Part shown: piece by piece, positions 7,799-16,225 of the stretch
Position numbering within the stretch: position 1 is the stretch's first letter
Layout of the letters: the number at the start of each line of letters is the position of its first letter
Assembly (NCBI GenBank): GCA_002869145.1
Contig: PKTM01000011.1
Location: forward strand, 62,001-126,000
From: Denitrovibrio sp.
Lineage (GTDB): Bacteria; Chrysiogenota; Deferribacteres; Deferribacterales; Geovibrionaceae
Reading direction: 5' to 3'
Length of the DNA: 64,000 nt
Made by a program: the position numbers and the translations under genes
The notes under the pieces: generated by a model
What the model saw: only the letters and a program-made list of their open reading frames with translations
What the model was told of the DNA's origin: nothing
Databases searched by the model: none

Positions 7799-8389
7799 AT
7801 GAATACGCATGCAGGGCATGAAAAAAGGCTGGAGACAGTATACAAATACTTCTCCCACCACATGCGAACCAACACTGCTGTAATTGTCGCTATGCTGGAA
7901 GCTATCGAAGATGGTTTGTCCGACGAATCAATAACGCAAATGGTTATGGAATCAGGCTATCTTCTGGATGTTTTCGACAGAGGCATGAGTGTCAGCTTCA
8001 ACTATCTTTTCGGCAAAGACGAGAGCTCTGAACCGGAAGAGATAGAGATTGCGCTTCTTGTTGAGGTTTTTGCTACAAACGCAGTTACAAAAGACGGAAG
8101 CTGCGAAGTAGATATAGACATCCCGGAAAACATAAAAGTCAATTGCGAGCCATACTCATTCAAAAGTATAGTCCAGATTTTTCTCCATGAAGCGGCCCTA
8201 GCTGCAAAAAGTGGCTTCAGCGTTGTTTTCAGTAAAAACACACTGGAGATTACACCGGATAAAAGTTTTTATGAAAATCCGCCTGTGTTTGCCATTTTCA
8301 GTGACCTTTTGGCTAAGCACGGCATCACTTTAGATTATGACAAAATTTCGATCAAACTGAGGTTCCCAGATGAAAGTATTAATAGCTGA
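7799..8389 (+). CDS. Histidine-kinase-like (DHp) protein without a clear ATPase domain
   Basis: This is a 196-aa soluble protein. The N-terminal block YFSHHMRTNTAVIVAMLEAI resembles the H-box and first helix of a HisKA dimerisation domain. The second half has no recognisable N, G1 or G2 boxes of an HATPase, so it may be a phosphotransferase (ChpT-like) or a degenerate kinase. The start ATG 7799 follows GAGG at 7787-7790. It overlaps the downstream CheY gene by 20 bases and leads a four-gene signalling cluster with an HDOD protein and a SpoIIE-type phosphatase. The family call rests on the H-box and on context. Confidence 0.6.
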   Translation: MNTHAGHEKRLETVYKYFSHHMRTNTAVIVAMLEAIEDGLSDESITQMVMESGYLLDVFDRGMSVSFNYLFGKDESSEPEEIEIALLVEVFATNAVTKDGSCEVDIDIPENIKVNCEPYSFKSIVQIFLHEAALAAKSGFSVVFSKNTLEITPDKSFYENPPVFAIFSDLLAKHGITLDYDKISIKLRFPDESINS

Positions 8390-8729
8390 CGACGAGCTGA
8401 GGCTGAGAAAAGTTGTCTCGCTGCACCTGAAAAAAAGCGGTTTTGAGGTTATAGAAGCCGGAAACGGGAAGCAGGCGATTGATATAGCTCAGGAGTGCAT
8501 GCCGGATGTCATTGTTCTGGACGTGATGATGCCGGAGATGACAGGGCTTGAGGCTTGTAAAGCTTTAAAGGCTTTACCGGAACTTACTTCTGTTCCAATA
8601 ATTCTGCTCACCGCTATGGCAGATTCGGAAGATGTTAAAAAAGGCCACGAAGCGGGTGCTGACGCATACCTTACTAAACCTTTCAGCCCGAAAGAACTCA
8701 TTGATATAATAAAAAAGAAGTCACAGTAA
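8370..8729 (+). CDS. Single-domain response regulator (CheY-like)
   Basis: This is a 119-aa stand-alone receiver. It shows the acidic pair DD at residues 7-8, the phospho-acceptor Asp51 in VIVLDVMMP, the Thr/Ala pair in LLTAMAD and Lys in LTKPF. There is no output domain, so it must act by protein contact. It starts inside the end of the DHp-like gene and its stop overlaps the HDOD start (TAATG), so the three genes are translationally coupled and probably form one pathway. Confidence 0.93.
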   Translation: MKVLIADDELRLRKVVSLHLKKSGFEVIEAGNGKQAIDIAQECMPDVIVLDVMMPEMTGLEACKALKALPELTSVPIILLTAMADSEDVKKGHEAGADAYLTKPFSPKELIDIIKKKSQ

Positions 8730-9841
8730 TGAAAATACTCTACATTGGCTCAGCAAAAAGCAAAGAGCTTTTCGAAGAAGCTTTGGGTAACACAGCTCAG
8801 CTAACCACCGAAAAAAATGCGGACGCATGCCTCATAGAGGTGAATGATACCGCCACTCTTTTCAAACTTCCAAAACAATTCGGCGTGCCTACATATTTTT
8901 ATATAACCGTTAAAGACAAAAAGATTATCGAAGTACTGAAAGATTTCAAAATATCTGGAATTTTCTTCCCTCCGCTGAAACCAGACGAGGTCAGAAGAAA
9001 ATTTACAATCAAAAAACCTGAAAAATCAGCAAAGACAGGCGGCAACGAATTCGACACCTTAAAGGCGAAAATTATAGCCAAAGCGGAAAACATTCCGCCT
9101 CTCCCTGCACTAGCCAGAGAGTTGGTGCGCCTTACCAGAAGTGACAAAACGCAGATGAAGGACTTCATCAATAAAATAAAACGTGACCAGGGGCTCAGCT
9201 CCCGGATAATAAAGCTGGTGAATTCCCCTTTTTACGGACTCCGCCAGGACGTGGCCAGCATAGACAGAGCCACTGTTCTTTTGGGGCTGAACACTGTAAA
9301 GAATCTTGCTCTTGCTATATCCACATCACAGTTTTACGACAAAAACTTCAGCATGTACAAATCAAACGGAACCGCCATGTGGGAGCACTCCTTTCTAGTG
9401 GCCAGACTTTGCGAATCACTAGGCAAGGCATGCAGTCTTGACGAAGATTCACTTTATCTGGCAGGGCTCATGCACGACATAGGTAAAACAGTTCTGGTTG
9501 ATTTTCTTGTGAAAGAAGTCGATTCCACAGAAGATGAGATAAAACTTCTCGGCACTGACCACACTTCTGTGGGCGAGTTGGTGCTGTCGAAATGGTCTGT
9601 GGTTCAGGTGATAACAGAAGCGGTAAGAGGTCACCACTCTAACTCTCCGGACAAGTTTAAGGCAGTGCTTTATTTTGCCAATATCTTTGCTCATGAAGAG
9701 GACTACTCAGAAGCAGCAGAAGATGCTTCCATGGCGCTTGAGCTTCCTCATAGCGAGATAATGGAGATTGTCAGACCATTGCTGGAAGCTGTAGACGACA
9801 AAGAGGAGGGTGAGGATGAAGCTTCAGAAGAAACTACTTGA
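8729..9841 (+). CDS. HDOD-domain signalling protein
   Basis: This is a 370-aa protein with a divergent receiver-like N-terminus (about residues 1-100, lacking a convincing phospho-acceptor) followed by an HDOD domain (about 115-310). The domain includes PPLPALARELVRL at its start, the VNSPFYGL segment and the HDIGK motif. HDOD domains are HD-GYP relatives that mostly lack phosphodiesterase activity and act as regulators of motility, cell cycle or other signalling. The C-terminus is acidic. It is coupled by overlap to the CheY gene before it, and its end overlaps the start of the phosphatase gene. Confidence 0.88.
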   Translation: MKILYIGSAKSKELFEEALGNTAQLTTEKNADACLIEVNDTATLFKLPKQFGVPTYFYITVKDKKIIEVLKDFKISGIFFPPLKPDEVRRKFTIKKPEKSAKTGGNEFDTLKAKIIAKAENIPPLPALARELVRLTRSDKTQMKDFINKIKRDQGLSSRIIKLVNSPFYGLRQDVASIDRATVLLGLNTVKNLALAISTSQFYDKNFSMYKSNGTAMWEHSFLVARLCESLGKACSLDEDSLYLAGLMHDIGKTVLVDFLVKEVDSTEDEIKLLGTDHTSVGELVLSKWSVVQVITEAVRGHHSNSPDKFKAVLYFANIFAHEEDYSEAAEDASMALELPHSEIMEIVRPLLEAVDDKEEGEDEASEETT

Positions 9842-11387
9842 TACTCTCTTTACCAACAGCTTAAGCGACTTTTTCCATACACTTTCGTCCCATCTGGAAC
9901 ATTCATGGTTTACTCCTTTTACCTTATGGAGGGTTGAAAACAACATCTGTGAAGCTGTTGCAGGCAAATACAAAGATGCAGAAGGCCGTTACGACCTTTA
10001 CGATCTGGGCTACTGCGAAGAAAATACCTGCAAAGAAGAGAAAACGCTTGAGTTCTTTGACGAGCAGATAAACATAAAATCATCAGTATTTTTCAGGTAC
10101 TTAGATACGGTTCACGGTGTTGTCACATTCCACACTGAGCCTGATGTTGTCATACTGGAGATGGAGACATACTGCGAGTATCTTGGTCAACGGATGAACG
10201 AGATTATCGCCCGTGAAAGGAATATAAATGTTTATGTGGACTACCAGAAAAAACTGGAATTCGTTAAACAAAGCAGCCGCATCCTGAAAGCTGTCGAATC
10301 CGATGAAGTTATGGCTGTTGCACTTAATTTTTTCATGGATACTTTCAGCGCTGAAGCTGGCGGAACCATTCTTAATGAAGAGTTTCAGGGGTTTGGAATA
10401 GAGCTTTCAGACGTGCAGAGCGCTATAACCATAAACGACAAACCGGCTTTTGAAACATTTTTGAAGATGGAAGCCACAGAGTTCGTAGACAACATGATAG
10501 AATGCACTAAATTCAACATAGACAACATCTTTTTCATATACGAAGAGAGTCTGGATATTAGAATTATTCTTTTTAACATACATTTTGATGTTATCCCTGA
10601 TAAAGAGTTTTCGGAACTGGTGTCTTCCATTGTAAGCACCGCAGTTGAAAACGCCCAATATCACCAGAGAATGACACAAATCAAAGTTCAGGAATCTGAA
10701 ATGAAGGTGACTGGCAACATCCTGAACAAGTTTGTACGTAAAAACCTCAGCGTGGAAAGCGGTGTAAAAATCACAGGGATAAACTATCCGGCAAGGGATG
10801 CCGGAGGCGACTTTTTAATGGTTAAAGAGACTGAAAACGGAATATTTTTCACTGTGGCTGATGTCTGCGGAAAGGGTTACTCCGCCGCAGTATTTACGGT
10901 TGTGCTGTCTGTTTTCACAGAAAACACCACACTGTTTGACCAGCAGGGCTCACTGCAAAAGCTTGTAACAGCCCTTAACACCTACCTTCTTTCGAAGGGC
11001 TTCGCCGACAGGTTCATCACTGCTTTTTTTGGTTACATAGATAACGACGGAAAAAAGATGCGCTACATATCATGCGGGCACGAACCTGCAGCCGTTTTCA
11101 GAGACGATGACAACAAAGAGGATATTGTTATCACATCCGATTTTCTCCCTATAGGGCTTTTCGAAGAGGAACATTTTGAGAAATCTGTTGATCTGGAGAA
11201 GAATGACACAATCTTTATATACACTGACGGGCTTGTGGAATACACCACGGATGAAGAACTCAGAGAAGATGTCAAACAGCTTGCAAAATCCGGCAAAGGC
11301 AATATACTTGATACCCTGTATGACGAAATGGTGAAGGATAAAAACACCCAGAAGGACGACTTCACCTGTATGATTATCAGGATATAG
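9816..11387 (+). CDS. PP2C/SpoIIE-type serine phosphatase
   Basis: This is a 523-aa cytoplasmic protein. The C-terminal half (about residues 310-523) is a PPM phosphatase of the SpoIIE/RsbU type, with the metal-site motifs DAGGDFL and DVCGKGYSA and the late IFIYTDGLVEY block. The N-terminal half is probably a divergent sensory (GAF-like) region. Such enzymes usually dephosphorylate anti-sigma-factor antagonists or similar partners. The start is ATG 9816, well placed after GAGGAGG at 9803-9809; a GTG at 9810 is the in-frame alternative. No STAS or HPK partner lies nearby, so the target is unknown. Confidence 0.9.
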   Translation: MKLQKKLLDTLFTNSLSDFFHTLSSHLEHSWFTPFTLWRVENNICEAVAGKYKDAEGRYDLYDLGYCEENTCKEEKTLEFFDEQINIKSSVFFRYLDTVHGVVTFHTEPDVVILEMETYCEYLGQRMNEIIARERNINVYVDYQKKLEFVKQSSRILKAVESDEVMAVALNFFMDTFSAEAGGTILNEEFQGFGIELSDVQSAITINDKPAFETFLKMEATEFVDNMIECTKFNIDNIFFIYEESLDIRIILFNIHFDVIPDKEFSELVSSIVSTAVENAQYHQRMTQIKVQESEMKVTGNILNKFVRKNLSVESGVKITGINYPARDAGGDFLMVKETENGIFFTVADVCGKGYSAAVFTVVLSVFTENTTLFDQQGSLQKLVTALNTYLLSKGFADRFITAFFGYIDNDGKKMRYISCGHEPAAVFRDDDNKEDIVITSDFLPIGLFEEEHFEKSVDLEKNDTIFIYTDGLVEYTTDEELREDVKQLAKSGKGNILDTLYDEMVKDKNTQKDDFTCMIIRI

Positions 11388-11396
11388 AGGTAAGGT

Positions 11397-12086
11397 TTGG
11401 AACAGAAATCCCGTGAAATTCAAGCAATGTTTGACGACATCGCTCATAAATATGACCTTTTAAATAGGCTGCTCAGCTTCCGTACAGATGTTCGCTGGCG
11501 CAAAAAAGCTATCAAACTTGCCAAAATCAGTTCCGGTCAAACTATTTTAGATCTGGCATGCGGCACTGCTGATATGATGATAGAGATGGACACCAGAGTG
11601 CAGGGTGTAAAGCTCATCGGCGGCGACTTCAGTTATAACATGCTGAAGCTTGGCAAAGAGAAATTCCCTGCCGGCTCATTCAGCGTATCAGATGCCCATA
11701 TGCTCCCTTTTAAAACCGACAGCTTCGACCGCATCACAATATCCTTCGGGTTCAGAAATGTTACTGACAAACCCAAAGGGCTTAAAGAGATGCATCGAGT
11801 GCTGAAACCGGGCGGCAGACTCTGTATTCTGGAGTTTTCCCAGCCGGAGGGTTTTATTTTCAGCAAGCTTTACAGGCTTTATTTCACTAAAATACTTCCA
11901 TTCATAGGCGGTATGATATCAGGCAACAAAAGCGCATATGAATACCTTCCGGAATCAGTATATAAGTTTCCAAAAAAAGACCTCTACCGACAAATGGTGC
12001 TTGAAGCCGGATTTGAAAAGGTAGACTTCAACCCCATGACTTTTGGAATAAGCGATGCCACTATCTGCTACAAATCAGAAGGATAA
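11397..12086 (+). CDS. ubiE: Demethylmenaquinone methyltransferase (UbiE/MenG)
   Basis: This 229-aa class I SAM methyltransferase carries out the last step of menaquinone synthesis, C-methylation of demethylmenaquinone. UbiE signatures are present: FDDIAHKYDLLNRLLS near the N-terminus, the SAM site LDLACGTAD, and the SFGFRNV and KPGGRL blocks. Translation starts at TTG 11397 after GAGG-TAAGG. It follows the phosphatase gene by nine bases and overlaps the ubiD-like gene by 32 bases, which places quinone synthesis in the same transcript as the signalling cluster. Confidence 0.94.
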   Translation: MEQKSREIQAMFDDIAHKYDLLNRLLSFRTDVRWRKKAIKLAKISSGQTILDLACGTADMMIEMDTRVQGVKLIGGDFSYNMLKLGKEKFPAGSFSVSDAHMLPFKTDSFDRITISFGFRNVTDKPKGLKEMHRVLKPGGRLCILEFSQPEGFIFSKLYRLYFTKILPFIGGMISGNKSAYEYLPESVYKFPKKDLYRQMVLEAGFEKVDFNPMTFGISDATICYKSEG

Positions 12087-12942
12087 TTACTCCTTCACCT
12101 CCTTTCTCCAAAAACTCACAGAAAGCAATTACCTTGAAATATTTGATGGCGACAAAAGCGGCTTTGAAATAGCCAGCCAAGCCTCTGACATATGCAAATC
12201 CGGAGGAAAAGCACTGCTTTTTGATGGAGATATCCCCATTGCAGTGAACCTTATGGCATCAAACAAACGGATAGAACAGGCACTCGGAATGAGCATACAA
12301 AGTGCCGCAGACAAGGCACGCCAATACATAGACAATAAGACTGAAACACAGCTCAGCTTTACTAAATCCCCTGAATATGAGGAGATTAAGCTGACCAGCC
12401 TCCCTATCAAAAAACATTACAAGGGGGATGTCTCCGGCTCAGTAAACATGGGTTGTGTGATAAGTGAGGGCTACAGCTGCGGCATATACCGTATTCAGCC
12501 CTTATCAGACAGCAAAGCCGTTATCAATTGCCACTCTGATTCCGACCTGGCTGCACAGCTTACAAAGGATACACCTGTCACAATAGCACTCGGCACATCG
12601 CCTCATCTTATATATACCGCTGCCGCTTCACTCCCCGCAGGTATAGACGAACTGCTTATGGCATCATACATACATCCAGAAACCATGCTGTTCATCAGTA
12701 CAGACCGTTTTCCTGTCCCTATAGACACACAGGTGATAATTCAGGCGACAGTGTCCGCCACAGAAAAGCATCCCGAAGGGCCTTTTTTCAATTATACTGA
12801 TAACTATTCTAAGGTGTCGGATTTTCCAGTGATGAGTTTAGAATCGGTAAAAATGATAAGAGGCGGCATCTACCACACAACCATTACGGGCAAAATGCCC
12901 ACAGAGACGACTTATATTTTAAATGCAGTAAGTATTATTTAG
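12055..12942 (+). CDS. Short UbiD-family decarboxylase lacking the C-terminal domain
   Basis: This 295-aa protein resembles the N-terminal and middle domains of UbiD prenylated-FMN decarboxylases. It shows ALLFDGDIPIAVNL (the substrate and Mg region), GIYRIQPL, whose Arg aligns with the catalytic Arg, and HPEGPFFNYT with the family's EGPF glutamate. Full UbiD proteins are about 430-600 aa; here the usual C-terminal domain is absent and the reading frame ends at TAG, overlapping the tail of the convergent exporter gene by eight bases. No continuation was found in another frame. It overlaps ubiE, consistent with a quinone role, but it may be inactive or represent a short subfamily. The start at ATG 12055 lies within ubiE. 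Confidence 0.7.
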   Translation: MPLSATNQKDNYSFTSFLQKLTESNYLEIFDGDKSGFEIASQASDICKSGGKALLFDGDIPIAVNLMASNKRIEQALGMSIQSAADKARQYIDNKTETQLSFTKSPEYEEIKLTSLPIKKHYKGDVSGSVNMGCVISEGYSCGIYRIQPLSDSKAVINCHSDSDLAAQLTKDTPVTIALGTSPHLIYTAAASLPAGIDELLMASYIHPETMLFISTDRFPVPIDTQVIIQATVSATEKHPEGPFFNYTDNYSKVSDFPVMSLESVKMIRGGIYHTTITGKMPTETTYILNAVSII

Positions 12943-13690
12943 TCACAAGCAGAAGCACGGCAAAAATCAGTATCACAACAGAGACCAGCCTTTTCAAAAA
13001 GACATCGCTAACCTTTACGCTCATTCCAGAGGCGATAACAGCAGACAGCGACATCCCTGCACCCATGGCGAGAGCTGGCAGTATCAGCACTTTTCCGGCA
13101 TAAAAGAAAATTATAAGCGAGATGGTAGCCGCTGATAAATTAAGAAACATCTTCACAGCATTAGCCCTCACCATTCCGAGCCCCGATATGACCGATGCGG
13201 CGATTATCATAAACCCTACACCCGCCTGAATGAAACCTATGTATATTCCTATAAAAAAGTAGATAAAGTAATTTACAGCCAGAGATTTGCCTGTAAAACC
13301 CACATCAGTTTGCTGTATTTTTGATGCAGGTTTAAAAAAGGTAACAAGAGTCATCAGCACCATAAAAAAAGCAAAATATTTACGAAATGTCTCATCAGGG
13401 ATCACGGTCAGCAGATAAGCTCCAATAAGTGTTCCGGCAAGCATAGGCCAAACTACTTTAAAGCAATAATTTTTCGGAAAATATCCCATCATGTAAAGCT
13501 TTCTGGTTCCGAAAAAACACTGGATCCAAACCGCAAGCCTGTTTGTAGCGTTGGCTACCGTTGGCTCCAGACCAGTAAAAATAAGCAGAGGGACAGTCAT
13601 AAAAGAGCCGCCGCCTGCAAGGGCATTTATAACACCTGCTCCAAGGCCTGCGAAAAAAAGCAGTGTAAGCTGAACAAAATTTATATCCAT
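12935..13690 (-). CDS. TauE/SafE-family anion exporter
   Basis: This multi-pass membrane protein of about 251 aa has some eight hydrophobic segments. The N-terminal half-motif GLGAGVINALAGGGSFMTVPLL is the TauE/SafE (formerly DUF81) signature, followed by VANATNRLAVW. Family members export sulfite, sulfoacetate or other organosulfur anions; the substrate here is unknown. I place the start at ATG 13690, where the hydrophobic domain begins. The frame is open to 13750, but the extra residues are not typical. It is convergent with the ubiD-like gene and divergent from nth. Confidence 0.88.
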   Translation of the reverse strand: MDINFVQLTLLFFAGLGAGVINALAGGGSFMTVPLLIFTGLEPTVANATNRLAVWIQCFFGTRKLYMMGYFPKNYCFKVVWPMLAGTLIGAYLLTVIPDETFRKYFAFFMVLMTLVTFFKPASKIQQTDVGFTGKSLAVNYFIYFFIGIYIGFIQAGVGFMIIAASVISGLGMVRANAVKMFLNLSAATISLIIFFYAGKVLILPALAMGAGMSLSAVIASGMSVKVSDVFLKRLVSVVILIFAVLLLVTK

Positions 13691-13748
13691 AAGATATCTT
13701 ATCTCAAAAAATGATTTATGCATAACCATTAAAGTGATATATATGTGC

Positions 13749-14381
13749 ATGAACAGAAAGGAACGAGCTGCTGTTTTTAAGCAGTATTTAACAGAAAAAT
13801 ATCCTGTAGTAGTCTGCTCTTTGAGATATGAGACAGACTTTCAGCTTCTGACTGCAACCATTTTAAGCGCCCAGTGCACCGATGCACGTGTTAATATTGT
13901 CACAAAAGAGCTGTTTGAAAAATATCCTGACGCTTTTGCGCTGGCAAATGCAGACCCTGAGAATGTGGCTAAAATCATAAAAAGCACCGGCATGTATAAC
14001 ATGAAAACAAAAAACATTATAGCTATGGCAAAGGCTCTTGTGGAAAATCACGGCGGTGAAGTTCCCAAAGGGATGCAGGAGCTGCTGGCTCTTTCTGGTG
14101 TTGGACGAAAAACAGCTAATGTTGTCAGAGGCAACCTCTGGAAAATGCCCGGGGTCGTTGTTGACACACATGTTAAAAGGATAAGCAGACGGGTAGGACT
14201 AACAGACAGCACTGAGCCTGAAAAGGTTGAAAAAGATCTAGAAAAACTTATAGACGGCGCGGAACACTGCGATTTCTGCCACAGAATAATATATTTCGGG
14301 CGAGAAATATGCACCGCCAGAAAACCAAAATGCGAAAACTGCGGAGTAAATCATGCATGCAGATACTACACTTCACTTTGA
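13749..14381 (+). CDS. nth: Endonuclease III, DNA glycosylase/AP lyase
   Basis: This base-excision repair enzyme removes oxidised pyrimidines and nicks AP sites. The helix-hairpin-helix LSGVGRKTANVV contains the catalytic Lys121, Asp139 follows in VVDTHVKR, and the C-terminal cysteine pattern C-x6-C-x2-C-x5-C binds the [4Fe-4S] cluster. Its length of 210 aa matches the family. The start is uncertain: ATG 13749, ATG 13743 and GTG 13734 are in frame and none has a strong ribosome binding site; 13749 gives the usual N-terminus. The gene overlaps larC by 29 bases. Confidence 0.95.
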   Translation: MNRKERAAVFKQYLTEKYPVVVCSLRYETDFQLLTATILSAQCTDARVNIVTKELFEKYPDAFALANADPENVAKIIKSTGMYNMKTKNIIAMAKALVENHGGEVPKGMQELLALSGVGRKTANVVRGNLWKMPGVVVDTHVKRISRRVGLTDSTEPEKVEKDLEKLIDGAEHCDFCHRIIYFGREICTARKPKCENCGVNHACRYYTSL

Positions 14382-15522
14382 CATATTATCAGGGATAGCC
14401 GGGGACATGTCTCTGGCAATTTTGCACGGACTGGGGCTGAACCTGTCCGAAGTGGCCGATATTATCTCTGAAATGACTGGGAAAGAGATAAAAATTGAGC
14501 CTGTCACAGTATCCATAAGCGGCATAGAAAGCTTCAGGCTGAAAATAACCATCCCCCACGAACATGCTCACAGAAGACTGGGTGACATAAAAGAGCTGAT
14601 TTCTAAAGCAAAGCTTCCAGCCGAGGCTGCTAAGGACGCTTTGGGGATATTCTCTATTGTTGCTGAGGCAGAAGGTATCGTTCATGGCAAGCCCGCAGAC
14701 GAGGTTCACTTCCACGAGGTAGGTGCTATCGATTCCATACTGGATATTGTAGGGTTCGCATATGGAAAACATAAACTGGGAATTAAAAATATCTCTTCCT
14801 CAAAGCCTGTGCTTGGGAGTGGCTTTGTTAAGTGTGCACACGGAAAGGTTCCCGTACCTGCTCCTGCCACGCTGAAGATACTGGAGGGTTGCGAAGTGAT
14901 CCGCACTGATGAGCCAAATGAGCTTACAACCCCCACTGGTGCAGCCATACTTAAATATTATATAAAAGATTTCTCTACAGCATACACAGGAAAAGTACTC
15001 AACTCTGCATACTCCACAGGCACAATGACACTGAAGACCATGCCTAATATACTTCGAGGTACGCTGATAGAATCAGCAATCAAAAATGATCCTGTTACAG
15101 TTATTGAAACAAACATAGATGACAGTACAGGGGAGATGATAGGCGAGCTTTTCAGCAAGCTTAACGGTGAATGCATAGACGTTTTCTGCACTTCGGCTAT
15201 AGGGAAAAAGAACCGTCCTTCAACGCAGGTGAGTGTACTTTGCCAAAGGGCAAAAGTGGAAAAGATTGCTGAAATACTTTTTGCAAACAGCTCCACAGCA
15301 GGGATAAGATATTACAATACCGACAGGATAATAATGCAAAGAGAATTCATCACTGTCAAAGTAAAGGGTTTTGATGTCGTGGTAAAAAAACTCACTTACA
15401 AAGGGGTGACAAAGTTCAGCCCTGAGTGGGATGAGTGCGTCAGCTGTGCAAAAAAAACAGGCGCTACCCCAATGGAGATATATGACAATGCTAAAGCTCT
15501 GGCTATTAAAACTGAGCTTTAA
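14353..15522 (+). CDS. larC: Nickel-pincer cofactor biosynthesis protein LarC
   Basis: This 389-aa protein inserts nickel into the pincer cofactor of LarA-type racemases. The N-terminal LHFDILSGIAGDM motif, the His-rich segments (HEHAHRRLG and HFHEVGAIDS), the SGFVKCAHGKVPVPAPAT block and ETNIDDSTGEM in the C-terminal domain are typical of LarC (DUF111). It is a single uninterrupted frame, without the frameshift used in some LarC genes. It overlaps nth. LarB, LarE and LarA are not in this window. The start ATG 14353 gives the conserved N-terminus. Confidence 0.94.
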   Translation: MHADTTLHFDILSGIAGDMSLAILHGLGLNLSEVADIISEMTGKEIKIEPVTVSISGIESFRLKITIPHEHAHRRLGDIKELISKAKLPAEAAKDALGIFSIVAEAEGIVHGKPADEVHFHEVGAIDSILDIVGFAYGKHKLGIKNISSSKPVLGSGFVKCAHGKVPVPAPATLKILEGCEVIRTDEPNELTTPTGAAILKYYIKDFSTAYTGKVLNSAYSTGTMTLKTMPNILRGTLIESAIKNDPVTVIETNIDDSTGEMIGELFSKLNGECIDVFCTSAIGKKNRPSTQVSVLCQRAKVEKIAEILFANSSTAGIRYYNTDRIIMQREFITVKVKGFDVVVKKLTYKGVTKFSPEWDECVSCAKKTGATPMEIYDNAKALAIKTEL

Positions 15523-15823
15523 ACTCCTCCACGCTCCTTTTAATGTTTGATAAGAGAGTATTTACCATCTCTCTGTCTGCTTTATCAGCGTTCTGGAGTT
15601 CGCTTGAGTATAACCTGATATCTTCAGCCATCATGTTGGCTGCTGCACCTTTCATTTTGTGTGCATAGTGAGTTATATTTTCCCGATCATCCTCTTTAAC
15701 AGATTTTTCCAGGTTTACAACCTCTTCGTCCATAACAGAAATAAATTCATCAAGCAGCATCAGTATTGTGTCTTTATCAAGTCCTATGACCGATGCAACC
15801 TCTTCAATATCGTACTTTTTAAT
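15506..15823 (-). CDS. Hpt histidine phosphotransfer protein, apparent ATT start
   Basis: This small phosphotransfer protein has its active His in the helix motif AHKMKGAAANM. The first ATG in frame (15760) would give only 84 aa and would drop helical residues that look like part of the domain (YDIEEVASVIGL). Upstream the frame stays open, and a perfect AAAGGAGG (15837-15830) sits six bases before an ATT at 15823, one base after the TGA of the receiver gene. I therefore place the start at ATT 15823 (105 aa). It is translationally linked to the receiver gene, so the two probably pass phosphate between a hybrid kinase and its output. Confidence 0.8.
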   Translation of the reverse strand: MKKYDIEEVASVIGLDKDTILMLLDEFISVMDEEVVNLEKSVKEDDRENITHYAHKMKGAAANMMAEDIRLYSSELQNADKADREMVNTLLSNIKRSVEEFKAQF

Positions 15824-15824
15824 T

Positions 15825-16193
15825 TCAATCCTCCTTTAAATGAGCGGAAAGTATTTTCTTTATTTTCTCTACCTGAAAAGGCTTTGAAAGAAAAGTGTCA
15901 AAAGCCTTGTTGTTCCCGTGTTCATCATCAGCGGAAACACCCACGATGAAAGGTCGTTCTGCCTCTTTTTCCTTAAACCATTCTTTGATCTTTTGTGCAC
16001 ACTCCACACCAGTGTACCCTGGCATGTTATAGTCCAGCATAACAATGTCGAATTCTTCTGCGAAGCACTTCTCTAGTGCTACACTGCCGTCTTCCGCTGT
16101 CACACACGAAGCGCCGTATTTCTCTAGAAGCTTACATATCAATACTCTGTTCAGCTTATCGTCTTCTGCAATAAGTACTTTTATTTTCTGCAT
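15825..16193 (-). CDS. Single-domain response regulator
   Basis: This is a 122-aa receiver with the acidic pair ED-D at residues 10-12, phospho-acceptor Asp54 in IVMLDYNMPG, and Lys in FLSKPF. There is no output domain. It lies between the coiled-coil MCP-like gene (32 bases upstream) and the Hpt gene, whose Shine-Dalgarno overlaps its 3' end. The receiver resembles those at the C-terminus of hybrid kinases, so receiver and Hpt may serve as a detached relay module. Confidence 0.93.
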   Translation of the reverse strand: MQKIKVLIAEDDKLNRVLICKLLEKYGASCVTAEDGSVALEKCFAEEFDIVMLDYNMPGYTGVECAQKIKEWFKEKEAERPFIVGVSADDEHGNNKAFDTFLSKPFQVEKIKKILSAHLKED

Positions 16194-16225
16194 AATAATC
16201 TCATTTAAAATAACTCCAACTGACC

